Of a stretch of DNA of 64,000 bases, positions 9,201 to 16,209 are shown piece by piece. The stretch lies in contig NZ_JAGFMD010000006.1 in the NCBI RefSeq assembly GCF_017592825.1, positions 186,001 to 250,000 on the forward strand, read 5' to 3'. The stretch comes from Roseivirga sp. E12. Its GTDB lineage: Bacteria; Bacteroidota; Bacteroidia; Cytophagales; Cyclobacteriaceae. Below the pieces are notes generated by a model. It did not search any database. It saw nothing but the letters and a program-made list of their open reading frames with translations, and had not been told where the DNA came from. Each line of letters opens with the position of its first letter. Position 1 is the first letter of the stretch. Both the position numbers and the translations under genes were made by a program.

Positions 9201-12200
9201 CCCGTAATGGTATTAGCATCTCCGAAAGTGAGCGCATTACTACCTATACTATAAACTACCGATCCATTGAAATCAAGATCTCCATTGATTGTAGTAGCAC
9301 TACCTACTGTAATGGTTCTACTAGTACCATTTAACGTAATATTTCCAAAGGGGCCAGTACCGGTTAAGTTGTGGTCTGCATCTGTAAAGGAAATCCCCCC
9401 GGTACCGACAGTTCCACTTGTGTGTGTTGCGTTATTCGTTACATTCCCAGTAATAGTCAAAGTACGCCCCCCATCTTCCATGGTGCCACTTGTCAATGTT
9501 AAGTCTCCGGCTATTGTGGCATCGTTTGTGCCACCAAGAGTAAGTGTCCCTGAGCTCTTGTTGACAACGAAATTGTTGAAGGCGGTGGTCGTATTGAAAG
9601 TTGCAGCCTGAGCACCGGTACCATTGAAAGTGGTGGTATTCGATCCTGTTGTATAGGTTCCTGAATTAGTGAGATCTCCACCTATTGTGACATCAAGTCC
9701 ATTGGTGTCAAATACACTATTGGCTTCTGATAGGGTTAACGCGCCATTCAACGTAATACCAAAAATATCCAAGTCCAGAGTGGCGGTATTGCTTCCTCCA
9801 TTACCGGTGATAGTAAGATTATTCAGAGTGACATTAGCATCCATTGTATAAGCTTGGTTACCCGCGGTACCTGGAGCAAATACGATGGCACCCCCAGACA
9901 CCGTAGAGGAACCTGGCCTCAAGTGCAAGTCATCAAAGGTGGTACCTCCACCTCTAACAATATTCAAAGTGCTGCTACCCGACATATTGAATACACCGCT
10001 ATTGGCTACTTCCAGTTTAGCTCTTGTCGCTAAATTGGATCTACCATTTATGGTAACGGTTCCTCCAGACTGGGTATAAGTTAATGATCCATTGGTATTC
10101 ACTGCACTCCTTCTAATCTGTCCATTAACGAAGAGGGTTCCTCCTTGGACGTCAATCGTAGGCGTCCCTATGCTGGCATATTCGATATCATTGTTATTGG
10201 CATTTGTAGAGGTTCCAATGTTAACTGTCCCTGTAATGATCTCCAATTCTCCATTTAAAGTCAGGTCATTCGCATTGCTTGCTCCTGTGGCAATATTGAT
10301 TGTTCCTCCATTGGCAGACAAAGCCGCTGTGGAAGGAATAGTGAGAGTGGTGGAAGATGCTGTAATTGTGGTTGCTGTGGTTAATCGGAAAGTCCCGTTA
10401 GTCAATGTCAAACCGGGATCTCTTGCGATAGCAAAATTACTCGAAGTTACCTCTAGAATTGAGGTGGCCGAAGTACCCTTATCTACTTCAATACTTGCGA
10501 ATTCGGTAGTCCCTCCTGTACCTGAAATACTGGTGTTGGCAGCCGAAGTGAATACTGTTCTAATAAATGCATCTGTGTTTGACAAATCCAGTGAACCATT
10601 GTTAACCACATTTCCATGAATAGTCATTGTCAGCCCAGTAGAGACAGCGGTATTATTCATTCGAATATCACCTTCCACAGAGAGGTCTCCCATAATGATA
10701 ATGTTCCTGGTTATTGCCGTGGCCCCTTCTCTTATTCTAAGAAAGCCTCCTGATTGAACAGTGAGATCTCCATTGATTGTAATGTCTCCGCCAGAAGCAT
10801 TTTGTGAAGTTTGAACTCTATTGAGATCTGTACCACTGCCTATTGTCATATCATTGAAGACAGTGATTGACTGGTCGGGTGTGGTTATTCTGTTCTGTCC
10901 ACCTGTGTTAATCGTCAAGTTGTAAAATGTTGCAGGGGAAATATCTGGAATTGTATATGCCTCATCAGCAGTGCCAGTATTGAAATATTCAACCGTACCA
11001 CCAGAGGCTCCCAAAAAACTTGTAAAGTCACCACTCGGAAAACTAGCTCCCGCGATACGCAAGGTTCCAGTTCCATCCGTAGTTGAAAAAATATGGCCGG
11101 TCGTTTCAGCCAGATTTAAAGTGGAGCCTGAGGCTATGGTCAAAGCAGCGGCTTCTTTGATGTTGGCCTCCGCTGTAACGGTGTAGTTGTTGGATCCTCC
11201 ATCTCCAATTAAAACAACATCCTGAGCTCCAGGCACACCTGTGGCAGCAGCTCCTCCATGTCCGACTGTAGACCAAGTAGTTGTTGTTCCCCAGTCGCCA
11301 TTCGCTCTAGCATAATAGGTAAGTGGATCAGAAAATGCATCCGCAGCCGTGAATTCCCCCTCAAAGTAAGAGACATTAGTGACAGTGAACTGATCGCTTC
11401 CTTCAATCACCTGACCCGGAGTTCCTGAATCTCCTAAGTCTGTCCAACTTGATCCAAGATATCGGCCCGCCCTATAACTGGCGTCACTTCCATTGGTCGG
11501 GTAGTCATAGGTGTGTGTAACTGTGGCGGATGTCCAACCACTTTCTGATACGACCCAATAGGCACCAACACCGGTATTGCTCATTCCCAGTATAGGGTGG
11601 TCTATGGAAAGAGGCTTGACTGTGATACTTCCAAAGCCACTGGCGGTGAAAGTATAGGTAGCTGGTAGGTAATCTGTACTTGTGCCAACTGGTAGTACGT
11701 AAGCCGTGGCGTTACCTGAGAAAGTTTTTGTGATTCCTCCATCCGAGGCATTACCAGCGGTTTGAATGTATCGAGCAGAAGTCTGCCCGCTTGTCACTCC
11801 TGAAGTTCCTAGTGCCAAGTTATTCGTTCCAATATTAAAAAGTTTGTCATTGGAAAAAGTAAGTGTCCCATTGATCGTCATGTTAGCTGAAGTAGAAACC
11901 GGAGCAGCAGCAGCGTTAGTATTGAACAATGTCAGGTTTTGAAAGATACCGGAGCCGTCTCCCGAGACAGTCTGGGTATTCGCACCATTTAACTGAATAC
12001 TTCCCGAACCGCTGTGTGTCGCACTATTTACGACATTGCCTGCCACAGCTATGGTCTTGCCATTGTCATCAAAGGTTCCGCTCGTCAAAGTCAGTTGATC
12101 TATTACCGTAATAGTCGCTGGAGAAGATGCTGATAGACTGAAAGTCCCTGTGCTTTTGTTGACTGTGAAATCATCGAAACCCGTAGTCACAGTCCCTTCA

Positions 12201-14347
12201 ATGGTCAAAGTCTGCGTTCCCGATCCGTTGAATGTGGTAGTGTTGGTTCCTGGAGTATATGTCGTTCCTGAATTGATGGTAAAATTGCCCCCTACAGTTA
12301 GGTTGTCATTATCCATATTGAGAACAACATTTTGGTCCAAAACCAAGTCATTTTGAACCTCTAGATTCGTTAAATCGATGCCATCATTCATAGGACGAAC
12401 ATCTGCTGTGGCTCCATCTAGGTCTTCCCTTACCGTTAGATTATATAATGGCCCAGGAACTGTTATTCCAAAATTATTTGCATCAGTAACTTCCGCGATT
12501 ATCGTTCCACCGGTAACGGAAAAATCCTGCGCTCTAGTTTGGATGCTTATACCACCTGTTGCCGAATTTGCATCACTTACAATCAACGTTCCATTGGTCA
12601 TGGTAAATGAGCTCTGGGCTTCAGATAAGTTGGTCGATTCCATGTCAAACCTAGCTACATTTCCGTTGTTTCTTCCATCATTATTAAAAGTAACCGTGCC
12701 TCCGGTTTGCGTATAAGAGGCTTTATTATTCGTAGATCCTGAGTTAGCACGCCTAAACTGTGCAAGTGTCATAGTTCCTCCCTCAATCAATATTTCGGCA
12801 TTACCTCTATAGTTAATTCCCGGACCATCTCCCCCAGTAACAGTACCACTAGTCAATCGGAAAAGTCCGTAAATGGCAATTCCCTGATTACCTCCATTGC
12901 TCCCAGTATCTTCGGATAACGCAACTGTAGCTCCATCTATCCAAAGACCGCCATTGCTCGGTACATAAAAGTGTTTGGTGCCTTCGGTTAGAGAAAATAT
13001 CTCAATGTTAGTATTTAGTTTGAGCGTCCCTGTTCTTATCCAAAGGGCTTTGGTCACATTATTCGGATTCTCGGTGTTTTCATTATTATCATTGGTGGTT
13101 CCATACAGTTCAAAATTTCCTGTAGCATTGGCGCTGACCGTAAGCAAGAAAGTCTTATCTGTTCCTTTATTGACAATAAGCCTGTAGAAGTCTGTTGTAC
13201 CATTACAGACAAGTACGTTATCAGCAGCACCGGTGAATGTCACTATAGCAACACCTACAGAGGGATCAACCGTGTAGCTAGGTGTTACCTGTGCGGTGAA
13301 CCGTACTGATCCACTGTTCGTAAAGTCAGCACCCACCTCAATATTATGCTCCGTTAATGCAACACCGGTCCTTATTATAATGCTTGAGGTTGCATCCACA
13401 GTAACATTTCCTGACCATGTGATATTTCGTACGGTGGCGTCATCACCTATAGTAATGTCACTATCATTTTCGAGTGTAAATGTCCCATTAACTGTCAGGT
13501 CAAGGCCTAAGGTCAAATCGGAGTTATCAAAAATTAGATTGTTATAGGTTGTTTGATCGCTAGTAGTCAGGGTGGCAGTTCCTGCATTGTAGTATTCAAA
13601 AGTACCTCCAGAGGTTGTAACAAAGTCATTAGTAGTACTGCCTGGAAACTCCGCAGTGCTACGCATTAATCCAGTACCCGAAATTGTCGTAAACGTATGT
13701 CCATTGGTTGCACCAAGATCTAGGGTACCATTGGCATTGACATCCATTGAATTGACATCAAAGTCATTCTCTGAAATTGTCACTGTTCTATTGGCCAAAA
13801 TTACTACATCATCAACTGGGCTAGGAACTGCCGAGTTGACTAAAGTCACTCCTGATGAATTAGTCGTCCAGGTACCAGGGCTTTCTGCATTGCCATTTTG
13901 GAAACTGTAATAGGTCTGAGCCGCTGTGGTTGCCGTACTTGTAGTCGGAACTGAGGTTAGCAGATAGTCAGGATCGTTGGGAGAGCCACCGGTGTTGAAT
14001 TCATAGGCAGCAAAGTGGTATGTGGTACTGGCACTCAATCCACGAATAGTAGTGGAGGTTCCGGTTCCAATATATACCACATAATTACCTGTACCTATCT
14101 GAGTTCCTAGACTAAATCGGTCGGCCGTGTAGGTAGTATTATCTGATGGGTTCGCATCTACGGCAGAACCAGATTTTGCCAAGATAATGATGTTCCCCCC
14201 ATTGCCCCGGGTCCAGGAAAGTGTAAGGGTTCCTGACCCAACATCTGCTGTTGACAAACCAGATGCCTGGGTAGTAGGTTCCTGTGCTACTCCCATAAAT
14301 GGAACTAGCAAAAGCACACTGAATAGTATGGTTTTAATCCTGAGCAA
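6290..14347 (-). CDS. Giant T9SS-secreted surface protein (adhesin-like, repeat-built)
   Basis: 2,685 residues. Signal peptide (MLRIKTILFSVLLLVPFMGV) followed by a fibronectin-III-like domain (~24-140). The core is three long modules of about 870 residues, each opening with a similar block: 'TYYSFQNGNAESPGTWT' near 146, 'TYYARANGDWGTTTTWST' near 1009 and 'TYYSRNATAGSGGGNWE' near 1882. Within modules, short Thr/Asn/Gly-rich strands recur ('NNLTI', 'TTTFNGTGAQ', 'NGTLTL'), as in beta-solenoid adhesins. Near 2500 there is a linker 'PLPVTLVSFTGELNNSRNVE' and then the T9SS sorting domain ('FFPNPTNGDDFELTL', 'DGIYILLITTEEKVDRFKVI'). It is expected on the cell surface, in adhesion or gliding; no ligand can be named. 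Cysteines are few, clustered at 'SCSSGCSG'. The DNA shows no frameshift. Confidence 0.92.
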   Translation of the reverse strand: MLRIKTILFSVLLLVPFMGVAQEPTTQASGLSTADVGSGTLTLSWTRGNGGNIIILAKSGSAVDANPSDNTTYTADRFSLGTQIGTGNYVVYIGTGTSTTIRGLSASTTYHFAAYEFNTGGSPNDPDYLLTSVPTTSTATTAAQTYYSFQNGNAESPGTWTTNSSGVTLVNSAVPSPVDDVVILANRTVTISENDFDVNSMDVNANGTLDLGATNGHTFTTISGTGLMRSTAEFPGSTTNDFVTTSGGTFEYYNAGTATLTTSDQTTYNNLIFDNSDLTLGLDLTVNGTFTLENDSDITIGDDATVRNITWSGNVTVDATSSIIIRTGVALTEHNIEVGADFTNSGSVRFTAQVTPSYTVDPSVGVAIVTFTGAADNVLVCNGTTDFYRLIVNKGTDKTFLLTVSANATGNFELYGTTNDNNENTENPNNVTKALWIRTGTLKLNTNIEIFSLTEGTKHFYVPSNGGLWIDGATVALSEDTGSNGGNQGIAIYGLFRLTSGTVTGGDGPGINYRGNAEILIEGGTMTLAQFRRANSGSTNNKASYTQTGGTVTFNNDGRNNGNVARFDMESTNLSEAQSSFTMTNGTLIVSDANSATGGISIQTRAQDFSVTGGTIIAEVTDANNFGITVPGPLYNLTVREDLDGATADVRPMNDGIDLTNLEVQNDLVLDQNVVLNMDNDNLTVGGNFTINSGTTYTPGTNTTTFNGSGTQTLTIEGTVTTGFDDFTVNKSTGTFSLSASSPATITVIDQLTLTSGTFDDNGKTIAVAGNVVNSATHSGSGSIQLNGANTQTVSGDGSGIFQNLTLFNTNAAAAPVSTSANMTINGTLTFSNDKLFNIGTNNLALGTSGVTSGQTSARYIQTAGNASDGGITKTFSGNATAYVLPVGTSTDYLPATYTFTASGFGSITVKPLSIDHPILGMSNTGVGAYWVVSESGWTSATVTHTYDYPTNGSDASYRAGRYLGSSWTDLGDSGTPGQVIEGSDQFTVTNVSYFEGEFTAADAFSDPLTYYARANGDWGTTTTWSTVGHGGAAATGVPGAQDVVLIGDGGSNNYTVTAEANIKEAAALTIASGSTLNLAETTGHIFSTTDGTGTLRIAGASFPSGDFTSFLGASGGTVEYFNTGTADEAYTIPDISPATFYNLTINTGGQNRITTPDQSITVFNDMTIGSGTDLNRVQTSQNASGGDITINGDLTVQSGGFLRIREGATAITRNIIIMGDLSVEGDIRMNNTAVSTGLTMTIHGNVVNNGSLDLSNTDAFIRTVFTSAANTSISGTGGTTEFASIEVDKGTSATSILEVTSSNFAIARDPGLTLTNGTFRLTTATTITASSTTLTIPSTAALSANGGTINIATGASNANDLTLNGELEIITGTVNIGTSTNANNNDIEYASIGTPTIDVQGGTLFVNGQIRRSAVNTNGSLTYTQSGGTVTINGRSNLATRAKLEVANSGVFNMSGSSTLNIVRGGGTTFDDLHLRPGSSTVSGGAIVFAPGTAGNQAYTMDANVTLNNLTITGNGGSNTATLDLDIFGITLNGALTLSEANSVFDTNGLDVTIGGDLTNSGTYTTGSNTTTFNGTGAQAATFNTTTAFNNFVVNKSSGTLTLGGTNDATIAGDLTLTSGTMEDGGRTLTITGNVTNNATHTSGTVGTGGISFTDADHNLTGTGPFGNITLNGTSRTITVGSATTINGDLDFNGSVVYSIGSNALTFGDANTITGSGFSGTKMIRTSSNNNITKNYPASASNFTFPVGISTDYTPVTVNLTANSATGSVTLALFNEAHPLTTDAGATELLYYYRLSSTGLSGVTSTLIFNYVETDVQGAEGSYFAGRVVGGAWTPNGGDEFDVGITRRVNDTNNTITYTGVSFVTGDFTAGETAEFGTPQTYYSRNATAGSGGGNWETAGTWTFNSDGTDSAPLPSTAPAGNNVTIRSGHEVTITANSRSTFALVLEGTLNLVSTLSHTFGDITGSGELTLEATASNNFSFPSADISGFTGTVNYTGDTNDGTLINTPDGFSALIFTGTSAKNLANVDLDITGDWDLSAGTVNQTNNTTTNLRGDFNNTGATFNATNGTFIISGTGAQNIITSSGSSTFNNLTISNTSATVVVQNNITVNGTLTQDASNTLDMNASVISGTGSAVINGSLTTSNANGLSGGAATAFANTLSSVTIGAASSITYDAAGAQTVTARTDYNNMGVGGSGTKSMDGALTVGGILNISAGDLSIGSNLLTLNGTITGAGTITGSSTSDISVGGTGALGTIDFTTGGETLGDFTINRTASGTVDFEENFTIRDNLTLTEGFIRIAASTTVTLGFDGSAINIVGGSATSYIDTDLDLNDNDTDDEIGVDFFLTGNDPLTIPLGYNPYRPVVVSCSSGCSGARYTLRARSGPYTNPTTSSGLITDDVVRSQWRIRLRSGTAPVTVTVRITWDGTDEDDTLGDDVGISIYDTNLPSMDRFWDVGSNIATKSGSDPYFRERTITLTGTSRVYMAVTNNISPLPVTLVSFTGELNNSRNVELNWQTAAETDNNHFVVQRSINGADFTDLDFVAGNGDSDVLINYSFVDDQVPDMAGNLFYRLKQVDFSGSFEYSPIISVAVDRAPKLRTPSWKFFPNPTNGDDFELTLIDPSVDRFGKYLFQIIDARGRNTYQEVLSIEDGVDWVRQRLKSSADGIYILLITTEEKVDRFKVIKK

Positions 14348-14510
14348 TTAGTCTCAAATGTTTAGGTATTGACATATGCCAATACAAGAGACTGGAAATC
14401 GCTATAGAATTAACTTTTATGAATAGCCCCTATCCAGCCCGAGCTTATATTGATACACGTTAAGCGTATTTCTCCCTATTAATATTGCCCTTTAAGCAGC
14501 ATAAATGGGA

Positions 14511-14527
14511 ACCTGAAAAATTCAGGT
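14511..14527. repeat. Perfect short inverted repeat in giant-gene leader
   Basis: ACCTGAA and TTCAGGT, 7-base arms separated by AAA, about 165 bases upstream of the giant gene. It could be an operator or a small RNA hairpin; nothing ties it to a known regulator. Confidence 0.4.
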
Positions 14528-14550
14528 CATTAAACAATTAATGATCAAGT

Positions 14551-14575
14551 TGAGAATCGAATTGAAATATTCTCA
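14551..14575. repeat. Inverted repeat in giant-gene leader
   Basis: TGAGAAT and ATTCTCA, 7-base arms with an 11-base loop, just downstream (minus-strand sense) of a -7-like TACTTTTG at 14577-14584. If that promoter is used, this hairpin sits at the very 5' end of a ~220-base leader. Confidence 0.35.
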
Positions 14576-14576
14576 C

Positions 14577-14584
14577 CAAAAGTA
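14577..14584 (-). promoter_or_regulatory. Candidate -7 element for the giant surface-protein gene
   Basis: On the minus strand the sequence is TACTTTTG, a full match to the Bacteroidota -7 consensus TAnnTTTG. No convincing -33 TTG is seen at the usual distance, and the leader would be about 220 bases. Confidence 0.3.
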
Positions 14585-14661
14585 CAAAAAAATCTGATTC
14601 TAATGATTAAAAAAGCTGATAATCAATCTTCCGATAGATATTGAAATGCCGTAATTGAAGA

Positions 14662-14680
14662 AAGTAGCCTCGCTAGGAAT
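14662..14680 (-). repeat. tRNA-Arg 3'-end copy 1 (attachment-site-like)
   Basis: 17 of 19 bases match 16105-16123, the 3' acceptor and T-stem end of the tRNA-Arg gene, including an unbroken 13-base match cctcgctaggaat. Orientation is the same as in the intact tRNA, and it lies downstream of the tRNA 3' end, the geometry left by site-specific integration into tRNA genes. Confidence 0.6.
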
Positions 14681-14849
14681 TTTTTGATTCCTGACAATCA
14701 GTGACTTGCTTAATTAGCATAAAACAATGTGAGTAACACATTAGTAATTTGGAACAATCAGCTTACTCAAAAGGAACCCACAGAACTTGGGCTGAAGGAA
14801 CTAGGGTTACATCTCCTTTTTGTATTTAGCACTGCCTTATTGAATGCCC

Positions 14850-14907
14850 GTGAGAACGTATAGAGCGATGGTCGAACGCTAATTCAACAACCTGCCTCTT
14901 TGATTCA
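14850..14907. repeat. Diverged direct repeat, copy 1
   Basis: Shares an ordered set of blocks with 15267-15344: GTGAGAAC, ATAGA, CGA, CGAAC, ATT-AACAACC-G and CTTTGAT. Copy 1 is shorter in the middle. The two copies are in the same orientation about 417 bases apart and bracket the 38-residue ORF and its terminator, like the ends of a small cassette. Confidence 0.5.
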
Positions 14908-15041
14908 GAAAACTTCTCTATTTTAAGCCCTTTTAGTATCTTTATTATAATCTACCAAAATGGTAGTCCCATGAGACGGTGTATCATCCGATGAGATCCG
15001 GTGCCCTGCTAGTCTAGCAAGGTAAATCTCAATAAAGAGAC

Positions 15042-15158
15042 ATGTTTATATACTTAGAACTGGGAATGCCTGAAGCAATTGTTATTGCGGCTGTCATTAC
15101 CGGTTTGTTCAATTTACTTAGTGCATTGGTCCGTGAGGAGAGAACGGAAAGGGAATAG
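15042..15158 (+). CDS. Possible 38-residue membrane peptide
   Basis: ATG at 15042 opens a 38-codon frame: a hydrophobic helix ('MPEAIVIAAVITGLFNLL') followed by a charged tail (VREERTERE). Purine-rich AAAGAG lies just upstream of the start. A strong stem-loop with a T-rich tail follows 10 bases after the stop, so this frame seems to sit on its own short transcript. A one-helix peptide with a charged tail is the shape of small membrane proteins, including type I toxins, but I recognise no family. The 98-codon frame on the opposite strand (15029-15325) runs through the terminator and is less likely. Confidence 0.45.
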   Translation: MFIYLELGMPEAIVIAAVITGLFNLLSALVREERTERE

Positions 15159-15168
15159 ACTCCCATTG

Positions 15169-15200
15169 AAAGGCTGCCATAAGGTGGCTTTTCCTTTTCT
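15169..15200 (+). terminator. Rho-independent terminator after the 38-residue ORF
   Basis: AAAGGCTGCC, loop ATAA, GGTGGCTTTT gives a 10-pair stem (three wobble pairs), followed by TTCCTTTTCT. The U-tract side is on the plus strand, matching the small ORF. Confidence 0.65.
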
Positions 15201-15266
15201 TCCGACTCTTCAATTGGCAATTCTTTATAGGCTAATATTATGAAAGCACAATCTTGGCAAACGTTA

Positions 15267-15344
15267 GTGAGAACACATAGAACGAACGATAGCCGAACCA
15301 AAAAGCGAAGACTCTTATTAAACAACCAGGGTTCTTTGATAAAG
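15267..15344. repeat. Diverged direct repeat, copy 2
   Basis: Second copy of the repeat at 14850-14907, with about 19 extra bases in the middle. It ends about 30 bases before the second tRNA-3'-end copy. Matching blocks include GTGAGAAC, ATAGAACGA, CGAAC, AACAACC and CTTTGAT. Confidence 0.5.
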
Positions 15345-15373
15345 GCGTGAGTAAGGAATAACTAGTTGATGAT

Positions 15374-15391
15374 AATAAGTGACCTCGCTAG
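15374..15391 (-). repeat. tRNA-Arg 3'-end copy 2 (attachment-site-like)
   Basis: 18 of 18 bases (aataagtgacctcgctag) are identical to 16102-16119, which spans the last 12 bases of the tRNA-Arg gene plus 6 bases beyond it. Same orientation, 728 bases away. The match running past the tRNA end argues for a recombined attachment core rather than chance. Confidence 0.72.
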
Positions 15392-15619
15392 AGGTTTTTA
15401 ACAAACTAATTTTCAGTTGCTTATAACATTGCTATAAACAATTTAGATAACGGATAATAGTATTACCCTCAATTCATCAAGTTTGCAATAAGTTTACTTG
15501 AATCAACACTCTTTGTTCATACAATTTAGTCTTGAGTAAAATTAAAAATACCCAGAAGTAGGTATTGAAATAGCGCTAATAAAACTAGAGCATTATATTG
15601 CTTAAAGTACTTATCCAAA

Positions 15620-16096
15620 ATGAAAATTGATCCGGAGCAAACATATTTCATTCAAGAATATTGGCAAGGATTAATTGCAGTGTTAGCATTGGTGCTGTCA
15701 ATGATATCTTTATGGATCCAACGAACACATAACAGAAATTCTGTTCGCCCAATAATCAATTTGTCCAGGTACAAGGAAAAAGGCAGATACAAGGTTAAAA
15801 TCGAGAACAAAGGTCTTGGGCCAGCTTTAATTAGCAACATTCAGTACAAAAAGTATGGAGAATCATTAGACCATGACGCTTTTTGTTATAGAATTACAAA
15901 GATTCGTCAAAAACCATCCAATTGGAACTTCTCGGCAGGATTCACAGCAGCTGTAGAGCCAGGAGCTCATATGCTTGCTTTAAATTTAGATTTAGATAAG
16001 CACAAGAACCTTGATTCAAACATTGAAGGTTGGGATTTGCACATTGAGTATAAAGACTTATATGGAAAACCCTTCACTAGAGTTGGATCTCTTTAG
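15620..16096 (+). CDS. Uncharacterised single-pass membrane protein in the tRNA-Arg strip
   Basis: 158 residues. A short polar N-terminus is followed by one membrane helix (about 15-33, 'GLIAVLALVLSMISLWI'), then a cytosolic or periplasmic domain beginning 'RPIINLSRYKEKGRYKVKIE' with 'NKGLGPALISNIQY'. This R-P...N-x-G-x-G-P-A pattern is typical of small immunoglobulin-like beta domains behind a membrane anchor. I recognise no named family. It lies between two copies of the tRNA 3' end, ends 12 bases before the tRNA gene and converges on it, so it is probably cargo of an integrated unit. No integrase accompanies it. Confidence 0.7.
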   Translation: MKIDPEQTYFIQEYWQGLIAVLALVLSMISLWIQRTHNRNSVRPIINLSRYKEKGRYKVKIENKGLGPALISNIQYKKYGESLDHDAFCYRITKIRQKPSNWNFSAGFTAAVEPGAHMLALNLDLDKHKNLDSNIEGWDLHIEYKDLYGKPFTRVGSL

Positions 16097-16107
16097 AATC
16101 AAATAAG

Positions 16108-16179
16108 TGACCTCGCTAGGAATCGAACCTAGATCTAAAGTTTAGGAAACTTCTATTCTATCCATTGAACTACGAGGCC
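16108..16179 (-). tRNA. tRNA-Arg (anticodon CCU)
   Basis: The minus strand folds into a full cloverleaf of 72 bases: acceptor GGCCTCG/CGAGGTC, anticodon stem GAAGT/ACTTT with loop TTCCTAA (anticodon CCT, reading AGG), T-arm CTAGG-TTCGATT-CCTAG, discriminator A. No CCA is encoded. It lies 30 bases downstream of hflX on the same strand. Its 3' end is copied twice further downstream (15374-15391 and 14662-14680). Confidence 0.96.
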
Positions 16180-16209
16180 AGAAAATGCCGTGAGGGGCTA
16201 CAAATGTAA

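Larger units (their letters stand above)
14348..15041. other. Non-coding accessory stretch upstream of the giant gene
   Basis: About 690 AT-rich bases without a convincing gene. It holds the leader of the giant gene with two inverted repeats, the first tRNA-3'-end copy (14662-14680), the first copy of a diverged direct repeat (14850-14907), a perfect palindrome CTACCA-AAA-TGGTAG (14952-14966) and a TGCTAG-T-CTAGCA hairpin near 15007-15019, close to the start of the 38-residue ORF. A TATAAT-like box is near 14945-14950. The last elements look like the leader of that small ORF. Confidence 0.5.
15159..15619. other. Mostly non-coding stretch between the small ORF and the 158-residue gene
   Basis: Holds the terminator, the second direct-repeat copy and the second tRNA-3'-end copy. 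After 15391 comes an AT-rich leader of about 230 bases before the 158-residue gene. A weak similarity links the starts of the two strips: tgcttataacattgctataa near 15419 resembles tgcttaattagcataaaaca near 14707, as if both units had related ends. No further gene is seen. Confidence 0.45.

Noticed and set aside
7440-13910. A row of plus-strand open frames, up to 175 codons, rich in Val, Leu and Pro
   Set aside because: They are antisense to the giant surface-protein gene. Its Thr/Asn/Gly/Ser codons rarely read as stops on the other strand, which produces such frames. None has a signal, motif or spacing of its own.
14952-14966. Palindrome CTACCA-AAA-TGGTAG as a transposon end or CRISPR repeat
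   Set aside because: Occurs once, with no transposase, partner end or spaced copies. Kept only as possible leader structure of the small ORF.
15029-15325. 98-codon minus-strand frame with a signal-like N-terminus
   Set aside because: It runs through the plus-strand terminator and the repeat, and overlaps the better supported 38-residue ORF. I cannot exclude it fully.
14850-15344. Direct repeats as integron attC sites
   Set aside because: The conserved attC core pair (RYYYAAC...GTTRRRY) and long imperfect palindrome are not evident, and no integron integrase is present. Described instead as a diverged direct repeat.
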